Assembly (NCBI GenBank): GCA_034007745.1
Contig: JAVEQI010000019.1
Location: 1-60,048 of the forward strand
Direction of reading: 5' to 3'
DNA: 60,048 nt
Source of the DNA: Desulforapulum sp034007745
Lineage (GTDB): Bacteria > Desulfobacterota > Desulfobacteria > Desulfobacterales > Desulfobacteraceae
Shown: positions 16,752 through 24,936 of the stretch, one piece after another
Layout of the letters: the number at the start of each line of letters is the position of its first letter
Position numbering within the stretch: position 1 is the stretch's first letter
Position numbers and translations under genes: made by a program
Notes under the pieces: generated by a model
Told to the model about the DNA's origin: nothing
What the model saw: the letters and a program-made list of their open reading frames with translations, nothing else
The model's database searches: none

Positions 16752-16850
16752 GTAAGAAACACAGCTTTTAGCTAAGTAGAATACTTTACAATAGTTGGGT
16801 TTAGTTCCTCAACCCAACCTACTACTATCTGCTAACCGCTAACAATGAAA
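16752..16850. repeat. Family A repeat copy interrupted by a GTTGGGTT hairpin
   Basis: Contains GTAAGAAACACAGCTTTTAG at the left and GCTAACCGCTAACAATGAAA at the right, both family A ends. The middle holds an 8-bp hairpin GTTGGGTT-TAGTTCCTC-AACCCAAC at 16794-16818, a widespread intergenic hairpin type that may have inserted into the family A copy. It lies between the Fe-S gene and larA on the minus strand. Confidence 0.65.
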
Positions 16851-16871
16851 TTCCCGTCGAAACTTCACTGA

Positions 16872-17813
16872 TCATTTTTCTATGGGACCAAGTGTATTCA
16901 GTTTCTCCATGAAGGTGTCGATGGCTGTTTGAAATCCGACCTTGTCCCCGTGTTTTATCTGTACAAGCTGGAGTCTATCTGGATCGATATCCATCTGTTC
17001 AAGAAGCTCCCTCAAAGCCTTTACATGGGATTTTGCCTTGACATTGCCGTCATGTTCACAGTCTCCGTCAGGACAGCAGGCCACAAGCACTCCCCAGGCG
17101 TTGTTGAGAAGCGGTTCAAGGAGCAAAGGCTTCTCAAGCCGTCCTCCGCACATGTTGATCAGAATCTTGTACTCAGGGGGCTCATCAGGCTCCATGAAGG
17201 ATGCTTGAAAATTTGGGTAGTAGGACCAGTTGCAGCCAAATACAATGGCCTTTGAGGTTTCCTTTTCAAGGAATTGACCTATTTCAAGGTTCAATGCCGG
17301 TCGGTTGGTGCCGTAGCTCAGATTTGTGGAGACGGCCTTGTTAGGGCATATGTCCACACAGATTCCGCAGCTCTGGCATTTAACCGTGTCAGTGACAATC
17401 TTGCCATTGATGAACAGCCTTGCCTCGTGGGGGCAGGCCCTGACGCAGGCAAGACAAGCCACGCAATCGGTGTTGGTAACAGTTGTGGTTCCCAGGGCCT
17501 CAAATTCAGTGCCCTGGAAGTCTCGTTTGGCGTCGGTGAATATATCAGTCAGGGGCACCCCGCTGGAACATGCCGCAACGCAGCGTCCGCAGTAGAAGCA
17601 GGAGGCGACCCTGTCTGCAAGATAGGGCGTTGGTTCAAGTTTTCCGGCAAGCAGGCCGTAGAGCATGATCAGCTTGGCCCGGGGGGCGTCCGATTCCCAC
17701 CGGGTGTGTTTGAATATGGGGCAGTGTTCATAGCAGTATCCGCAGCGGATGCATTTGTCCAGACTGGTCTTCCAGCGCTCAAGATTTTTTAGTTCAAAGG
17801 GTCGTGTCTGCAT
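16872..17813 (-). CDS. Four-cluster Fe-S protein with C-terminal MvhD domain (HdrC/GlcF-like)
   Basis: A 313-aa electron-transfer protein. The N-terminal half has two HdrC/GlcF-type motifs (CIRCGYCYEHCP, CFYCGRCVAACS), followed by a two-cluster ferredoxin (CVACLACVRACP, CQSCGICVDICP) and an MvhD-like C-terminal domain (VFGCNW, CCPDGDC). The ATG at 17813 has GGAG 8 nt upstream; the TTG at 17843 lacks one. It follows the FAD oxidase by 32 nt and probably takes electrons from it, passing them to Hdr-type partners. This is not the usual CCG-domain GlcF. Confidence 0.85.
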   Translation of the reverse strand: MQTRPFELKNLERWKTSLDKCIRCGYCYEHCPIFKHTRWESDAPRAKLIMLYGLLAGKLEPTPYLADRVASCFYCGRCVAACSSGVPLTDIFTDAKRDFQGTEFEALGTTTVTNTDCVACLACVRACPHEARLFINGKIVTDTVKCQSCGICVDICPNKAVSTNLSYGTNRPALNLEIGQFLEKETSKAIVFGCNWSYYPNFQASFMEPDEPPEYKILINMCGGRLEKPLLLEPLLNNAWGVLVACCPDGDCEHDGNVKAKSHVKALRELLEQMDIDPDRLQLVQIKHGDKVGFQTAIDTFMEKLNTLGPIEK

Positions 17814-17845
17814 TTGTGTGACTCCGTTTTTGTTCAAGGTCAATT

Positions 17846-19276
17846 TCAGGCAACCATGTATCTAAGATCTGTGGCTGTAACCCAATTCTCAGGGGCGTCC
17901 ATGAGTTTACCGGGATTGAGGATGTTGTTGGGATCAAAGGCCTTTTTGACCCGACTCATCAGATCCAGGCTGTCGGCCTTTTCCGCCTTAAATGCTGCTG
18001 CCTTTGAAATGCCGATACCGTGCTCGGCCGAGGTGGTGCCCTTGACCGACCGGACATACTCGTAAATCTCAGCCACGGCCCTTTTTGCCGATTCCCACTG
18101 GTCACTGCGAGTCGGTTCCATGAGGATCTTGGTGTGCATGCATCCTGAACCGCAATGGCCATAGGCCGTCATGATGATGTTGTTTCTGGCCGCAATCTCG
18201 TGTATTTTTTTGGCGGTTTCGGCCATCTTGGAGTAGGGAACGGCCATGTCGTCGGCAAGGGAGGTGCTGGACAATACATCGCTGAATTTGGACAGGGCCG
18301 GAAACAGTTTTTTTCTTCCCATGAAGATCTTGGCCCGCTCATCCGCATTGTAGCTGCTGACAAGTCCCGTGCCGTTGTTCTTTCTGCAGACTTCCTTCAT
18401 GGCGTCGATTTCGTAGTCCACGGCCTCCTTGACCATTCCGTCGGCCTCGTAGAGGAGAACCGCCGCAACATCGGGAAGGCCTAAGTCCATGGTCTTGTTC
18501 ACGGCTTTTATCGCCACGTTGTCCACAAGTTCCAGCATGGACGGTGCGATTGCGCCGCCCATGATTCCTGCGATTGCGGCCCCTGCGTCTTCGAGGCGGT
18601 CAAAGTTGGCCATGCCAAGGCAGCGGAATTTTGGAATTGGCACAAAGCTCAGGGTGGCCTCCACAACAACCCCGAGCGTCCCCTCGGAGCCCACTATGAG
18701 TTTGTGGAGCTGATACCCTGTTGCCTCAACTCTGGTCCTTGCGCCAAGGGTCACAAGGGATCCATCGGCCAGCACGACCTTCATGCCGAGTACGCTGTCC
18801 CTTGTGGCTCCATATTTCACCGAGCGTACACCGCTTGCGTTGTTGCCGATTTCACCGCCAATGGTGGCGATTCTGCTCGAGGCCGGTGTGGGTGGATAGA
18901 ATAACCCATAGGGTTTGAGCGCCTGGTTGAGATCATCGTCCACAACGCCTGGTTCAACCCTGCAGAATACGTCCGAAGGATTGATCTCAAGTATCCGGTT
19001 CATCCTTTTCATGTCAAGGGTGATGCCGCCGTGGATGGGCACTGTCTGGCCGCACATTCCAGATCCAGATCCCCTTGTTATAACGGGAATTCGCTCCTGG
19101 TTTGCGTAGACCATTATTTTCTGAACTTCAGCAGTGTCCTTGGGTCGTACAACCACCCAGGGCCTGGCACAGTGAACCGAGGAGTCAGATCCGTAAACGT
19201 AGAGATCCGCCGGATTACTCTTCAGGTTTTCTTCTCCCACAATGTCTATCAGTCTGGGAATATCAATTTTTTCCAT
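17846..19276 (-). CDS. GlcD/D-lactate dehydrogenase-type FAD oxidase
   Basis: A 476-aa FAD-binding oxidoreductase of the FAD_binding_4/FAD-oxidase_C family. Seen: VVVRPKDTAEVQKIM, the FAD pyrophosphate segment PVITRGSGSGMCGQ, IGGEIGNNASGVRSVKYG, and C-terminal AYGHCGSGCMHTKI and SAEHGIGISKAA. Oxidises a 2-hydroxyacid such as D-lactate or glycolate. First gene of the minus-strand operon; AGGAAGG precedes its ATG. With LarA downstream it suggests growth on both lactate isomers. The exact substrate cannot be read from sequence. Confidence 0.88.
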   Translation of the reverse strand: MEKIDIPRLIDIVGEENLKSNPADLYVYGSDSSVHCARPWVVVRPKDTAEVQKIMVYANQERIPVITRGSGSGMCGQTVPIHGGITLDMKRMNRILEINPSDVFCRVEPGVVDDDLNQALKPYGLFYPPTPASSRIATIGGEIGNNASGVRSVKYGATRDSVLGMKVVLADGSLVTLGARTRVEATGYQLHKLIVGSEGTLGVVVEATLSFVPIPKFRCLGMANFDRLEDAGAAIAGIMGGAIAPSMLELVDNVAIKAVNKTMDLGLPDVAAVLLYEADGMVKEAVDYEIDAMKEVCRKNNGTGLVSSYNADERAKIFMGRKKLFPALSKFSDVLSSTSLADDMAVPYSKMAETAKKIHEIAARNNIIMTAYGHCGSGCMHTKILMEPTRSDQWESAKRAVAEIYEYVRSVKGTTSAEHGIGISKAAAFKAEKADSLDLMSRVKKAFDPNNILNPGKLMDAPENWVTATDLRYMVA

Positions 19277-19657
19277 TACCCTTCCTCCATATTATATAAA
19301 GACAGATGTCCGAACGGTCGAAATGGAACCGGCATCCAATGCAGCCTGTTCCATATGAGTTCTAAATGAGTTATGGTTCATTTAAACCGAAAAAAAAGTT
19401 TTAGGTCAATGAAATTTTAAGAATTATTAAATTGAACCAGTTTATAACCATGCAAAACCACATCTACGGGGGCGACCATGTAGGGGCTCCCCTTGCGGGT
19501 GCCCTTGTGGATAACCGACTCCGTTATCCCGAAAAACAGGCCAAAAAAACTAAGGATCGCAGATTAAACAATCGAGTAAAAGTTGCAAGAACCGCTGGCA
19601 AGTGATAATTCATATTTGAAAATAATGGATGCAATTTTAGCTTGAGGAGGAGATTTA
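19277..19657. other. Divergent 381-nt control region
   Basis: Lies between the divergently transcribed FAD-oxidase operon and the AcsV-type operon. It has an inverted repeat ATGGAAC/GTTCCAT (19323-19329 and 19348-19354) and a direct repeat TGAGTT about 11 nt apart, both possible regulator sites. The right part is a family B element (see separate entry). GAGGAG at 19643-19648 is the ribosome site for the next gene. Confidence 0.5.
19480..19576 (+). repeat. Family B repeat, full copy
   Basis: A ~97-nt element starting GTAGGGGCTCCCCTTGCGGG and ending near AATCGAG. Internal hairpin GGATAAC-CGACTCC-GTTATCC at 19509-19529. The same layout appears at 23896-23985 and, inverted, at 38797-38886. Confidence 0.75.
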
Positions 19658-21607
19658 ATGGCAAGACATAAGATTACCTTTCTGCCCCATGGCAGGGAGA
19701 TCGAGGTGGATGACGGTGCAAACCTTATCCGGTCCGCAATGGAGGCGGGGGTCCATGTGAACGCATCCTGCGGCGGTGAGGGTGTGTGTGGAAAGTGCAG
19801 AGTCATCATCGAACAGGGGCAGGTGGAAGATGGCTTTTCAGAGAGGCTTTCTCCGGAAGACATTGCCAATGGATACAGGCTTGCCTGCCTTACAACGGTC
19901 AGATCGGATCTTGTTGTGAGAATCCCTGTGGAGTCTGAGGTTGATTCAACGGTTTTAAACCTCCAGGCATCGCCCAGACACAAGGCCAGAATTAAAACCT
20001 TTGATCTTAACACGCTCAAAGAACAGGGGCTTTTTATTCCTCCAGTCGAGAAAAAATACCTTGAGCTTCCAAAACCCACGGCCCAGGACAATATTGCAGA
20101 TGTCTCAAGGCTTATGCACCATCTCAAGATGGATCACGGCGAGCACCGTCTTGCCATGGATCTTAGCGTGATGCGAACGGTTCCAGATATCCTTCGCAAG
20201 GCAGATTTTAAGGTGACTGCAACCATTGTAAGGCCGGTTCGAGAGGATGGGAAAAATCAGATTATCCGCATTGAGCCCGGCGATACCACAGAACGTGATT
20301 TTGCCGTTGCCATGGATATCGGCACCACCACTATTTACGGGGAGGTTCTGGATTTAAACTCGGGTGAGGTGCTCGCAAGCTATGGTGAGTTCAACGGTCA
20401 GATAAGCTATGGTGAGGATGTGATCGCCCGAATCGTTTTTTCGGAAAAGAACAACAACCTGGCCGTTTTGCAGAAGAAGGTTATGGAAACCATCAACAAG
20501 GTGCTTTCCACGATCATTAAAAGGGCAAAGATTGAAAAGCATGAGATAACCACCATAACCCTTGCCGGTAACGCCACCATGACCCAGCTCATGATCGGAA
20601 TACACCCCCGGTACATAAGACTCGCACCCTATGTACCGGCCTCAAATTTTTATCCTCCCTTTAAGGCCTCTGATATCGGTATCGGCCTTGCCGACCACGC
20701 CATCGCACTTGTTTACCCCGGAGTTTCGTCCTATGTGGGCGGTGATATTGTTGCCGGTGTCATGGGATCTGGCATGTACCGAACGGAAAAGTTGACGCTG
20801 TTCATGGATATCGGCACCAATGCCGAGATTGTCGTTGGCAATAAAGACTGGATGGCCTGTACTGCCTGCTCTGCGGGTCCGGCCTTTGAGGGCGGAGGTG
20901 TCGTCTTCGGCATGAGGGCTGCAAAGGGTGCCATCGAGGATTTTTCCATCGATCTTGTAACCTTTGAACCCATGGTTATGACCATCGGCAACGTTCGACC
21001 CAAGGGGATCTGCGGGTCTGGTCTGATAACAATTGTGGCAAAGCTCTTTGAAGCAGGGGTGATCGACAATGGCGGAAAGTTCAACCAGAACCTGGGTATC
21101 GATAGGATCCGGGAACACGACGGGGTGTGGGAGTATGTGATCGTTTGGAAGGAAGCCACCCAGATCGACAGGGACATTGCCATCACAGAACCCGATATAG
21201 ACAACCTCATCCGGGCCAAGGGCGCCATGTATTCCGGGGCCCAGACGCTTTTGGAGGAGGTGGGGCTGTCCATGGGAGATATCGAGCAGATTATCCTTGC
21301 TGGCGGATTCGGATCCTACGTTGACCTTGAAAAGGCAATGACCATAGGACTGCTGCCTGAGGTGGATCCAAGCCGTGTTGCCTATCTTGGCAACAGCTCC
21401 CTCCTCGGAGCTAAAATGAGCTCGTTTACCAACAGGCTGAGAAGGGACGTTGCTGATGTGGTGAAGATGATGACTAATTTTGAGCTTGCCGAAACCTCCT
21501 CCTACATGGAGCATTACATGGGGGCACTCTTTCTTCCCCACACGGATCTTGGGGCTTTCCCAAGGCTTAAGGAAAGGCTTGATCTCCTGAAGGAGGTAAA
21601 GAGGTGA
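19658..21607 (+). CDS. acsV: Reductive activator of corrinoid protein (AcsV/RACE type, 2Fe-2S + ASKHA ATPase)
   Basis: A 649-aa protein. An N-terminal [2Fe-2S] ferredoxin domain has Cys38, Cys44, Cys47 and Cys77 (CGGEGVCGKC...LACLT). A linker (residues ~145-195, NIADVSRLMHHLK) precedes an ASKHA ATPase domain with DIGTTTIYGEV near 215 and FMDIGTNAEIVVG near 385. Such proteins use ATP to push an electron onto inactive Co(II) corrinoid, restoring Co(I) in the corrinoid Fe-S protein or methyltransferases. The family call is firm. Assignment to AcsV rather than a methyltransferase activator rests on the C1-pathway context of the window. Confidence 0.85.
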   Translation: MARHKITFLPHGREIEVDDGANLIRSAMEAGVHVNASCGGEGVCGKCRVIIEQGQVEDGFSERLSPEDIANGYRLACLTTVRSDLVVRIPVESEVDSTVLNLQASPRHKARIKTFDLNTLKEQGLFIPPVEKKYLELPKPTAQDNIADVSRLMHHLKMDHGEHRLAMDLSVMRTVPDILRKADFKVTATIVRPVREDGKNQIIRIEPGDTTERDFAVAMDIGTTTIYGEVLDLNSGEVLASYGEFNGQISYGEDVIARIVFSEKNNNLAVLQKKVMETINKVLSTIIKRAKIEKHEITTITLAGNATMTQLMIGIHPRYIRLAPYVPASNFYPPFKASDIGIGLADHAIALVYPGVSSYVGGDIVAGVMGSGMYRTEKLTLFMDIGTNAEIVVGNKDWMACTACSAGPAFEGGGVVFGMRAAKGAIEDFSIDLVTFEPMVMTIGNVRPKGICGSGLITIVAKLFEAGVIDNGGKFNQNLGIDRIREHDGVWEYVIVWKEATQIDRDIAITEPDIDNLIRAKGAMYSGAQTLLEEVGLSMGDIEQIILAGGFGSYVDLEKAMTIGLLPEVDPSRVAYLGNSSLLGAKMSSFTNRLRRDVADVVKMMTNFELAETSSYMEHYMGALFLPHTDLGAFPRLKERLDLLKEVKR

Positions 21608-23154
21608 ACAAGGGGCAGGGTTGTGTCAGAATTGTCAAGGTTCCTGTGCCCCGCCTTGGAAACAATATTGCCGATGTGGAGCGCCTGGCCGGGGTTTTGA
21701 AAGAGGAGTTTGCAACAGGCAGGGTTTCAATATCCCTTGAGGTTATGAAAGGCTTGCCCCTCCTTTTGAGGCGGTGTAATCACAGGGTAAAGCTGATTTT
21801 GTTCAGGGAAGCCTGGGGGTGGAAGGTAGCAGGGGTTAAGGCTCCTGATGCAGAGGAGCCTGTCTGCGGTGTTGCCCTTGACATGGGCACCACCCGTCTT
21901 GTGGCAAGGTTGATCGATCTTGAAACCGGCCAGGCCCTCGGGGAACTGGGATTTGACAACCCCCAGATCAGAATTGCTCCAGACGTTCTTGCCAGAATTC
22001 ACCATGCTGGTAAGCCCGGGGGGCTCGAAGAGTTAAGGTCTGTGCTCATCGATTCGATTAACTCCTGTGTGGAGACGCTCTGTAAAGGGGCAGGATGCGG
22101 GGTTGAATCTGTGTACTCCATGGCCTGTGCCGGAAATACGGCCATCACCCATCTTTTTATGGGCATTGATCCTTCAAATATCATCCGGGAACCTTATATC
22201 CCGGCAGTCAACTTTCCCGGCACCCTTGACGCCCGGGATCTCGGCCTTTGCCTCAACCCCGGGGCAGGGGTCTTTATCTTTCCCAACATCGGCAGCTATT
22301 TCGGCGGTGATCTCGTTGCCGGGATTCTCTTTTCAGGTCTTCACACGAAGGAAAACCCGAGCATCCTGGTGGATGTGGGAACCAATGCCGAGGTGGTCCT
22401 TGGCACAAAGGAATGGCTTATTGCCTGTGCAGGGGCCGCAGGTCCTGCCCTTGAGGGAGGGATGAGCAAGATGGGCATGATGGCCGGGCCTGGGGTGATC
22501 GACCGGGTTGCAATCGACCCTCTATCCTGCGAGATCAAGGTTCACACTATTGGTGATGAGCCTGCCGTCGGCATCTGCGGGTCGGCCATGATTGATCTTG
22601 CTGCCGGGCTTTTTTTGTCGGGGATGATGGACATCCGGGGGAAATTTGTCCTGGAACGGTGTGCGGACCGCCTCGTTCAGGAAGCGGGTATCGATACCTT
22701 TGTGGTGGTTCCGGCAAAAGAGTCGGAAACCGGGTTTCCCATAACCCTAAGCCAGGTAGATCTAAACTCCCTGACAAGCTCCAAGGCCGCCATGTACTCG
22801 ATCCTCCAGGTAATGGTCGAGCATACTGCTGGAATGAGCTTTGAGGATCTTGAGCATTTTTACGTGGCAGGCACCTTTGGTTCGTTCATTGATCCAGGAT
22901 CGGCCATCTCCATCGGCATGCTGCCGGATATCCCCATGGATCGCTTCAAGGTCCTTGGGAATTCATCCCTTGAAGGGGCGGCTCTTTTCATGAACAATCC
23001 AGATCTCCTGGACGAGATCGAGATCATACGCCAGAGGCTGACCTACGTCGAGCTGAACGTGAACCAGGAGTTCATGAACATCTTTTCAGGGGCCAAGTTC
23101 TACCCCCACACCGACCGATCAAGATTCCCCAGTGTCACTGGATATCTGCTATAA
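21604..23154 (+). CDS. AcsV/RACE paralogue lacking the ferredoxin domain
   Basis: A 516-aa ASKHA ATPase overlapping the upstream paralogue by 4 nt (GTGA), so translation is coupled. It keeps the linker (NNIADVERLAGVLKEEF, residues ~19-70) and the ATPase motifs (DMGTTRLVARLID near 95, LVDVGTNAEVVLG near 258, CAGNTAITHLFMGIDP), but has no [2Fe-2S] cysteines at the N-terminus. It cannot itself carry the electron in the usual way. It may form a heteromer with its neighbour or serve a different corrinoid protein; function unproven. Confidence 0.8.
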   Translation: MNKGQGCVRIVKVPVPRLGNNIADVERLAGVLKEEFATGRVSISLEVMKGLPLLLRRCNHRVKLILFREAWGWKVAGVKAPDAEEPVCGVALDMGTTRLVARLIDLETGQALGELGFDNPQIRIAPDVLARIHHAGKPGGLEELRSVLIDSINSCVETLCKGAGCGVESVYSMACAGNTAITHLFMGIDPSNIIREPYIPAVNFPGTLDARDLGLCLNPGAGVFIFPNIGSYFGGDLVAGILFSGLHTKENPSILVDVGTNAEVVLGTKEWLIACAGAAGPALEGGMSKMGMMAGPGVIDRVAIDPLSCEIKVHTIGDEPAVGICGSAMIDLAAGLFLSGMMDIRGKFVLERCADRLVQEAGIDTFVVVPAKESETGFPITLSQVDLNSLTSSKAAMYSILQVMVEHTAGMSFEDLEHFYVAGTFGSFIDPGSAISIGMLPDIPMDRFKVLGNSSLEGAALFMNNPDLLDEIEIIRQRLTYVELNVNQEFMNIFSGAKFYPHTDRSRFPSVTGYLL

Positions 23155-23157
23155 CCC

Positions 23158-23271
23158 ACATGACAGGCTATCCTGTCACAACGAATGCTGAAACACGATA
23201 GCCGTTAGCGGTTAGCTTTTAGCTAAGAGCTAAAAGCTAATCGCTAAAAGCTGTTTCCTATAAAAAAACGG
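23158..23271 (-). repeat. Family A repeat, full copy (inverted)
   Basis: Terminal hairpin TGACAGG-CTAT-CCTGTCA at 23161-23178, then the conserved ACGAATGCTGAAACACGATAGC segment read inverted. The core is a 20-bp stem between 23204-23224 and 23228-23248, with one G-T wobble and a 3-nt loop. The element ends TTTCCTATAAAAA. It lies between convergent operons and could act as a terminator for both. Confidence 0.8.
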
Positions 23272-23276
23272 TGTAA

Positions 23277-23807
23277 CTATTCGGCGCTTACACCCTTGCT
23301 GAAATCAACCGGAATCGCTGTGATGCGGGCGGCAAGTTCCCGGTCAAGCATCATGAGACCCCTTGGGTCATCCTTGATCAGCTTAAGCTGAGCAATGATA
23401 TCGTTGTCGTTTTCCTCTTCCTCCACCTGCTCAAGTACATACCACTGCAGGAAAATCTGGGTGGCGTGGTCCTTTTCTGCAATGGCAAGCTCCATGAGGT
23501 CGTTGATGGATTCGGTGATGAACTGCTCATGGGCCAGGGTCTTGGTGAACATGTCAAGGGGGGATTCAAAAACGGCCGGTGGTTCGGCAATTGCCTTTAG
23601 AACCACGGGGGTGCCCTGACTTGATAGATACTCATAAATTTTCATGGCATGGAACATCTCCTCGTGGTACTGGACCATGAACCAGTTGCCAAAGCCCTTG
23701 AGGCCAATGGTGTTGCTGTGGTTGGACATGGCCATGTACAGGTAGGCCGAATACATTTCGCGGTTGATCTGTTCGTTCAAGGCATCGCCAATGGTTTGTT
23801 TTATCAT
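23277..23807 (-). CDS. ftnA: Ferritin (bacterial FtnA type)
   Basis: A 176-aa non-haem ferritin. The four-helix ferroxidase ligands are visible: Glu in EQINREMYSAYLYM, the Glu/His pair in YHEEMFHAMK, Glu in AHEQFITESI, and Gln in QWYVLEQVEEE. It oxidises and stores iron and protects anaerobes from oxygen damage. AGGAGAG precedes the ATG. It is transcribed alone, convergent with the AcsV-type operon. Confidence 0.94.
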   Translation of the reverse strand: MIKQTIGDALNEQINREMYSAYLYMAMSNHSNTIGLKGFGNWFMVQYHEEMFHAMKIYEYLSSQGTPVVLKAIAEPPAVFESPLDMFTKTLAHEQFITESINDLMELAIAEKDHATQIFLQWYVLEQVEEEENDNDIIAQLKLIKDDPRGLMMLDRELAARITAIPVDFSKGVSAE

Positions 23808-24174
23808 GATACTCTCCTTTTTTTCGTTAAAATCACCAGTGATAAGTCTGTTAATGGAAAATTGGTTGTGTTCTGCCTGTTATGGCGGCATCTATACAGG
23901 GGCCTTCCCTTGCAGATGCCCTTGGGAATAATCGATCCCGTTATTCCAAAAAAACAGACCAAAAAAAATTATGATCGAGAATTAACAATAATTATGAAAA
24001 AATGATTTGTAAACCGGTCACTCATCTTTTTAGTGCGATCCCCGACGTTTTGCGGTTCCGGGCAGGATAACCAAAGGGGAGGTGATGACACCAGCGCCCG
24101 TCCTGAAACATCATGTTTCACGCTTCGTTGTGTCTCCAGGACATGTGAGTTATATGTCAGTTAGGCCGTAAAAT
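23808..24174. other. Gene-free 367-nt region with family B and family A pieces
   Basis: Family B copy at 23896-23985 (own entry). At 24098-24155 there is a family A module-B remnant: CATGTTTCACGCTTCGTTGTG followed by TGTC/GACA arms and CATG. No ORF or RNA gene was recognised. Confidence 0.55.
23896..23985 (+). repeat. Family B repeat, diverged full copy
   Basis: Begins CAGGGGCCTTCCCTTGCAG. Its hairpin GGAATAAT-CGATCCC-GTTATTCC at 23925-23947 keeps the 7-nt loop while both arms differ from the copy at 19480. The A-rich tail CAGACCAAAAAAAA also aligns with the other copies. Confidence 0.7.
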
Positions 24175-24936
24175 TTATTGTTCGGGTTTTACCTGGGCAG
24201 CTTTGGTCTTTCTTCGTTCAGCCTCGGTCCAGTCAATGCGCCCCATGAGACCCCGGATGATGGTCATTTCCCTGTGGTCAAGAGTTGCCCGTCCAAAGAT
24301 CCGCCGGAAGGTCTGCATGAGATGATCCGGATTTACGGAGTCGAGAAAATTGATGTCGCACAGGCTCTTTTCCATGTGGGCGTACATGCCTTCGAGTTCC
24401 TGAAAGGTTGCAGCCCGGATGGAGCCTGTCTTGAGGGGGACGGTTTTGCCAAGGGCCATGGACACCTGGTAGAGGAGCAGGGTCGTTGCATGGGAAAGAT
24501 TCATGGAGCCATAGGCGGCCTCTGTGGGGATCGTTACAAAGCTCTGGCAGAGTTTAAGTTCGTGTGTGGAAAGGCCGTGGTCTTCCCTTCCCATCACAAG
24601 GGCGCACCTGAAATTGTCGGGTTTTTCTGCGACACTTTTGCCAAATCCTTCGGGGGTGAGGAAATCCTGGCGATACTTTCCAAAACGGCGGGTGGTTCCA
24701 AAGGCCAGCTGGCAATCGGCAAGGGCCTCGTTAAGGGTTTCAACCACAAGGGCATTTTCGAGTATGGGCAGGGCTGCAAGGGCCATCTTTTTTGCGTCAA
24801 GGCCGTCAAAGGCCCTGCATGGGTTTACAAGGCAGAGACGGGAAAATCCCAGGTTCATCATGGCCCTGCACACGGAGCCTATGTTAAGGGGACCCTGGGG
24901 TTCCACAAGGACGATGGTGAGTTGTTCTTTTACCAT
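24175..24936 (-). CDS. trmJ: TrmJ-type tRNA 2'-O-methyltransferase
   Basis: A 253-aa SpoU/TrmH-superfamily enzyme close to TrmJ, which methylates position 32 of tRNA. Motif 1 VEPQGPLNIGSVCRAMMNLGF, motif 2 ALVMGREDHGLS and motif 3 IPTEAAYGSMNLSHATTLLLYQV are all clear. Its ATG overlaps the stop of the upstream PHP gene by 7 nt, so the two are translationally coupled although functionally unrelated. Confidence 0.92.
   Translation of the reverse strand: MVKEQLTIVLVEPQGPLNIGSVCRAMMNLGFSRLCLVNPCRAFDGLDAKKMALAALPILENALVVETLNEALADCQLAFGTTRRFGKYRQDFLTPEGFGKSVAEKPDNFRCALVMGREDHGLSTHELKLCQSFVTIPTEAAYGSMNLSHATTLLLYQVSMALGKTVPLKTGSIRAATFQELEGMYAHMEKSLCDINFLDSVNPDHLMQTFRRIFGRATLDHREMTIIRGLMGRIDWTEAERRKTKAAQVKPEQ

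Noticed and set aside
20642..21541. 299-aa minus-strand ORF inside the AcsV-type gene
   Set aside because: A shadow of the GC-skewed ASKHA coding frame; no ribosome site or recognisable domain.
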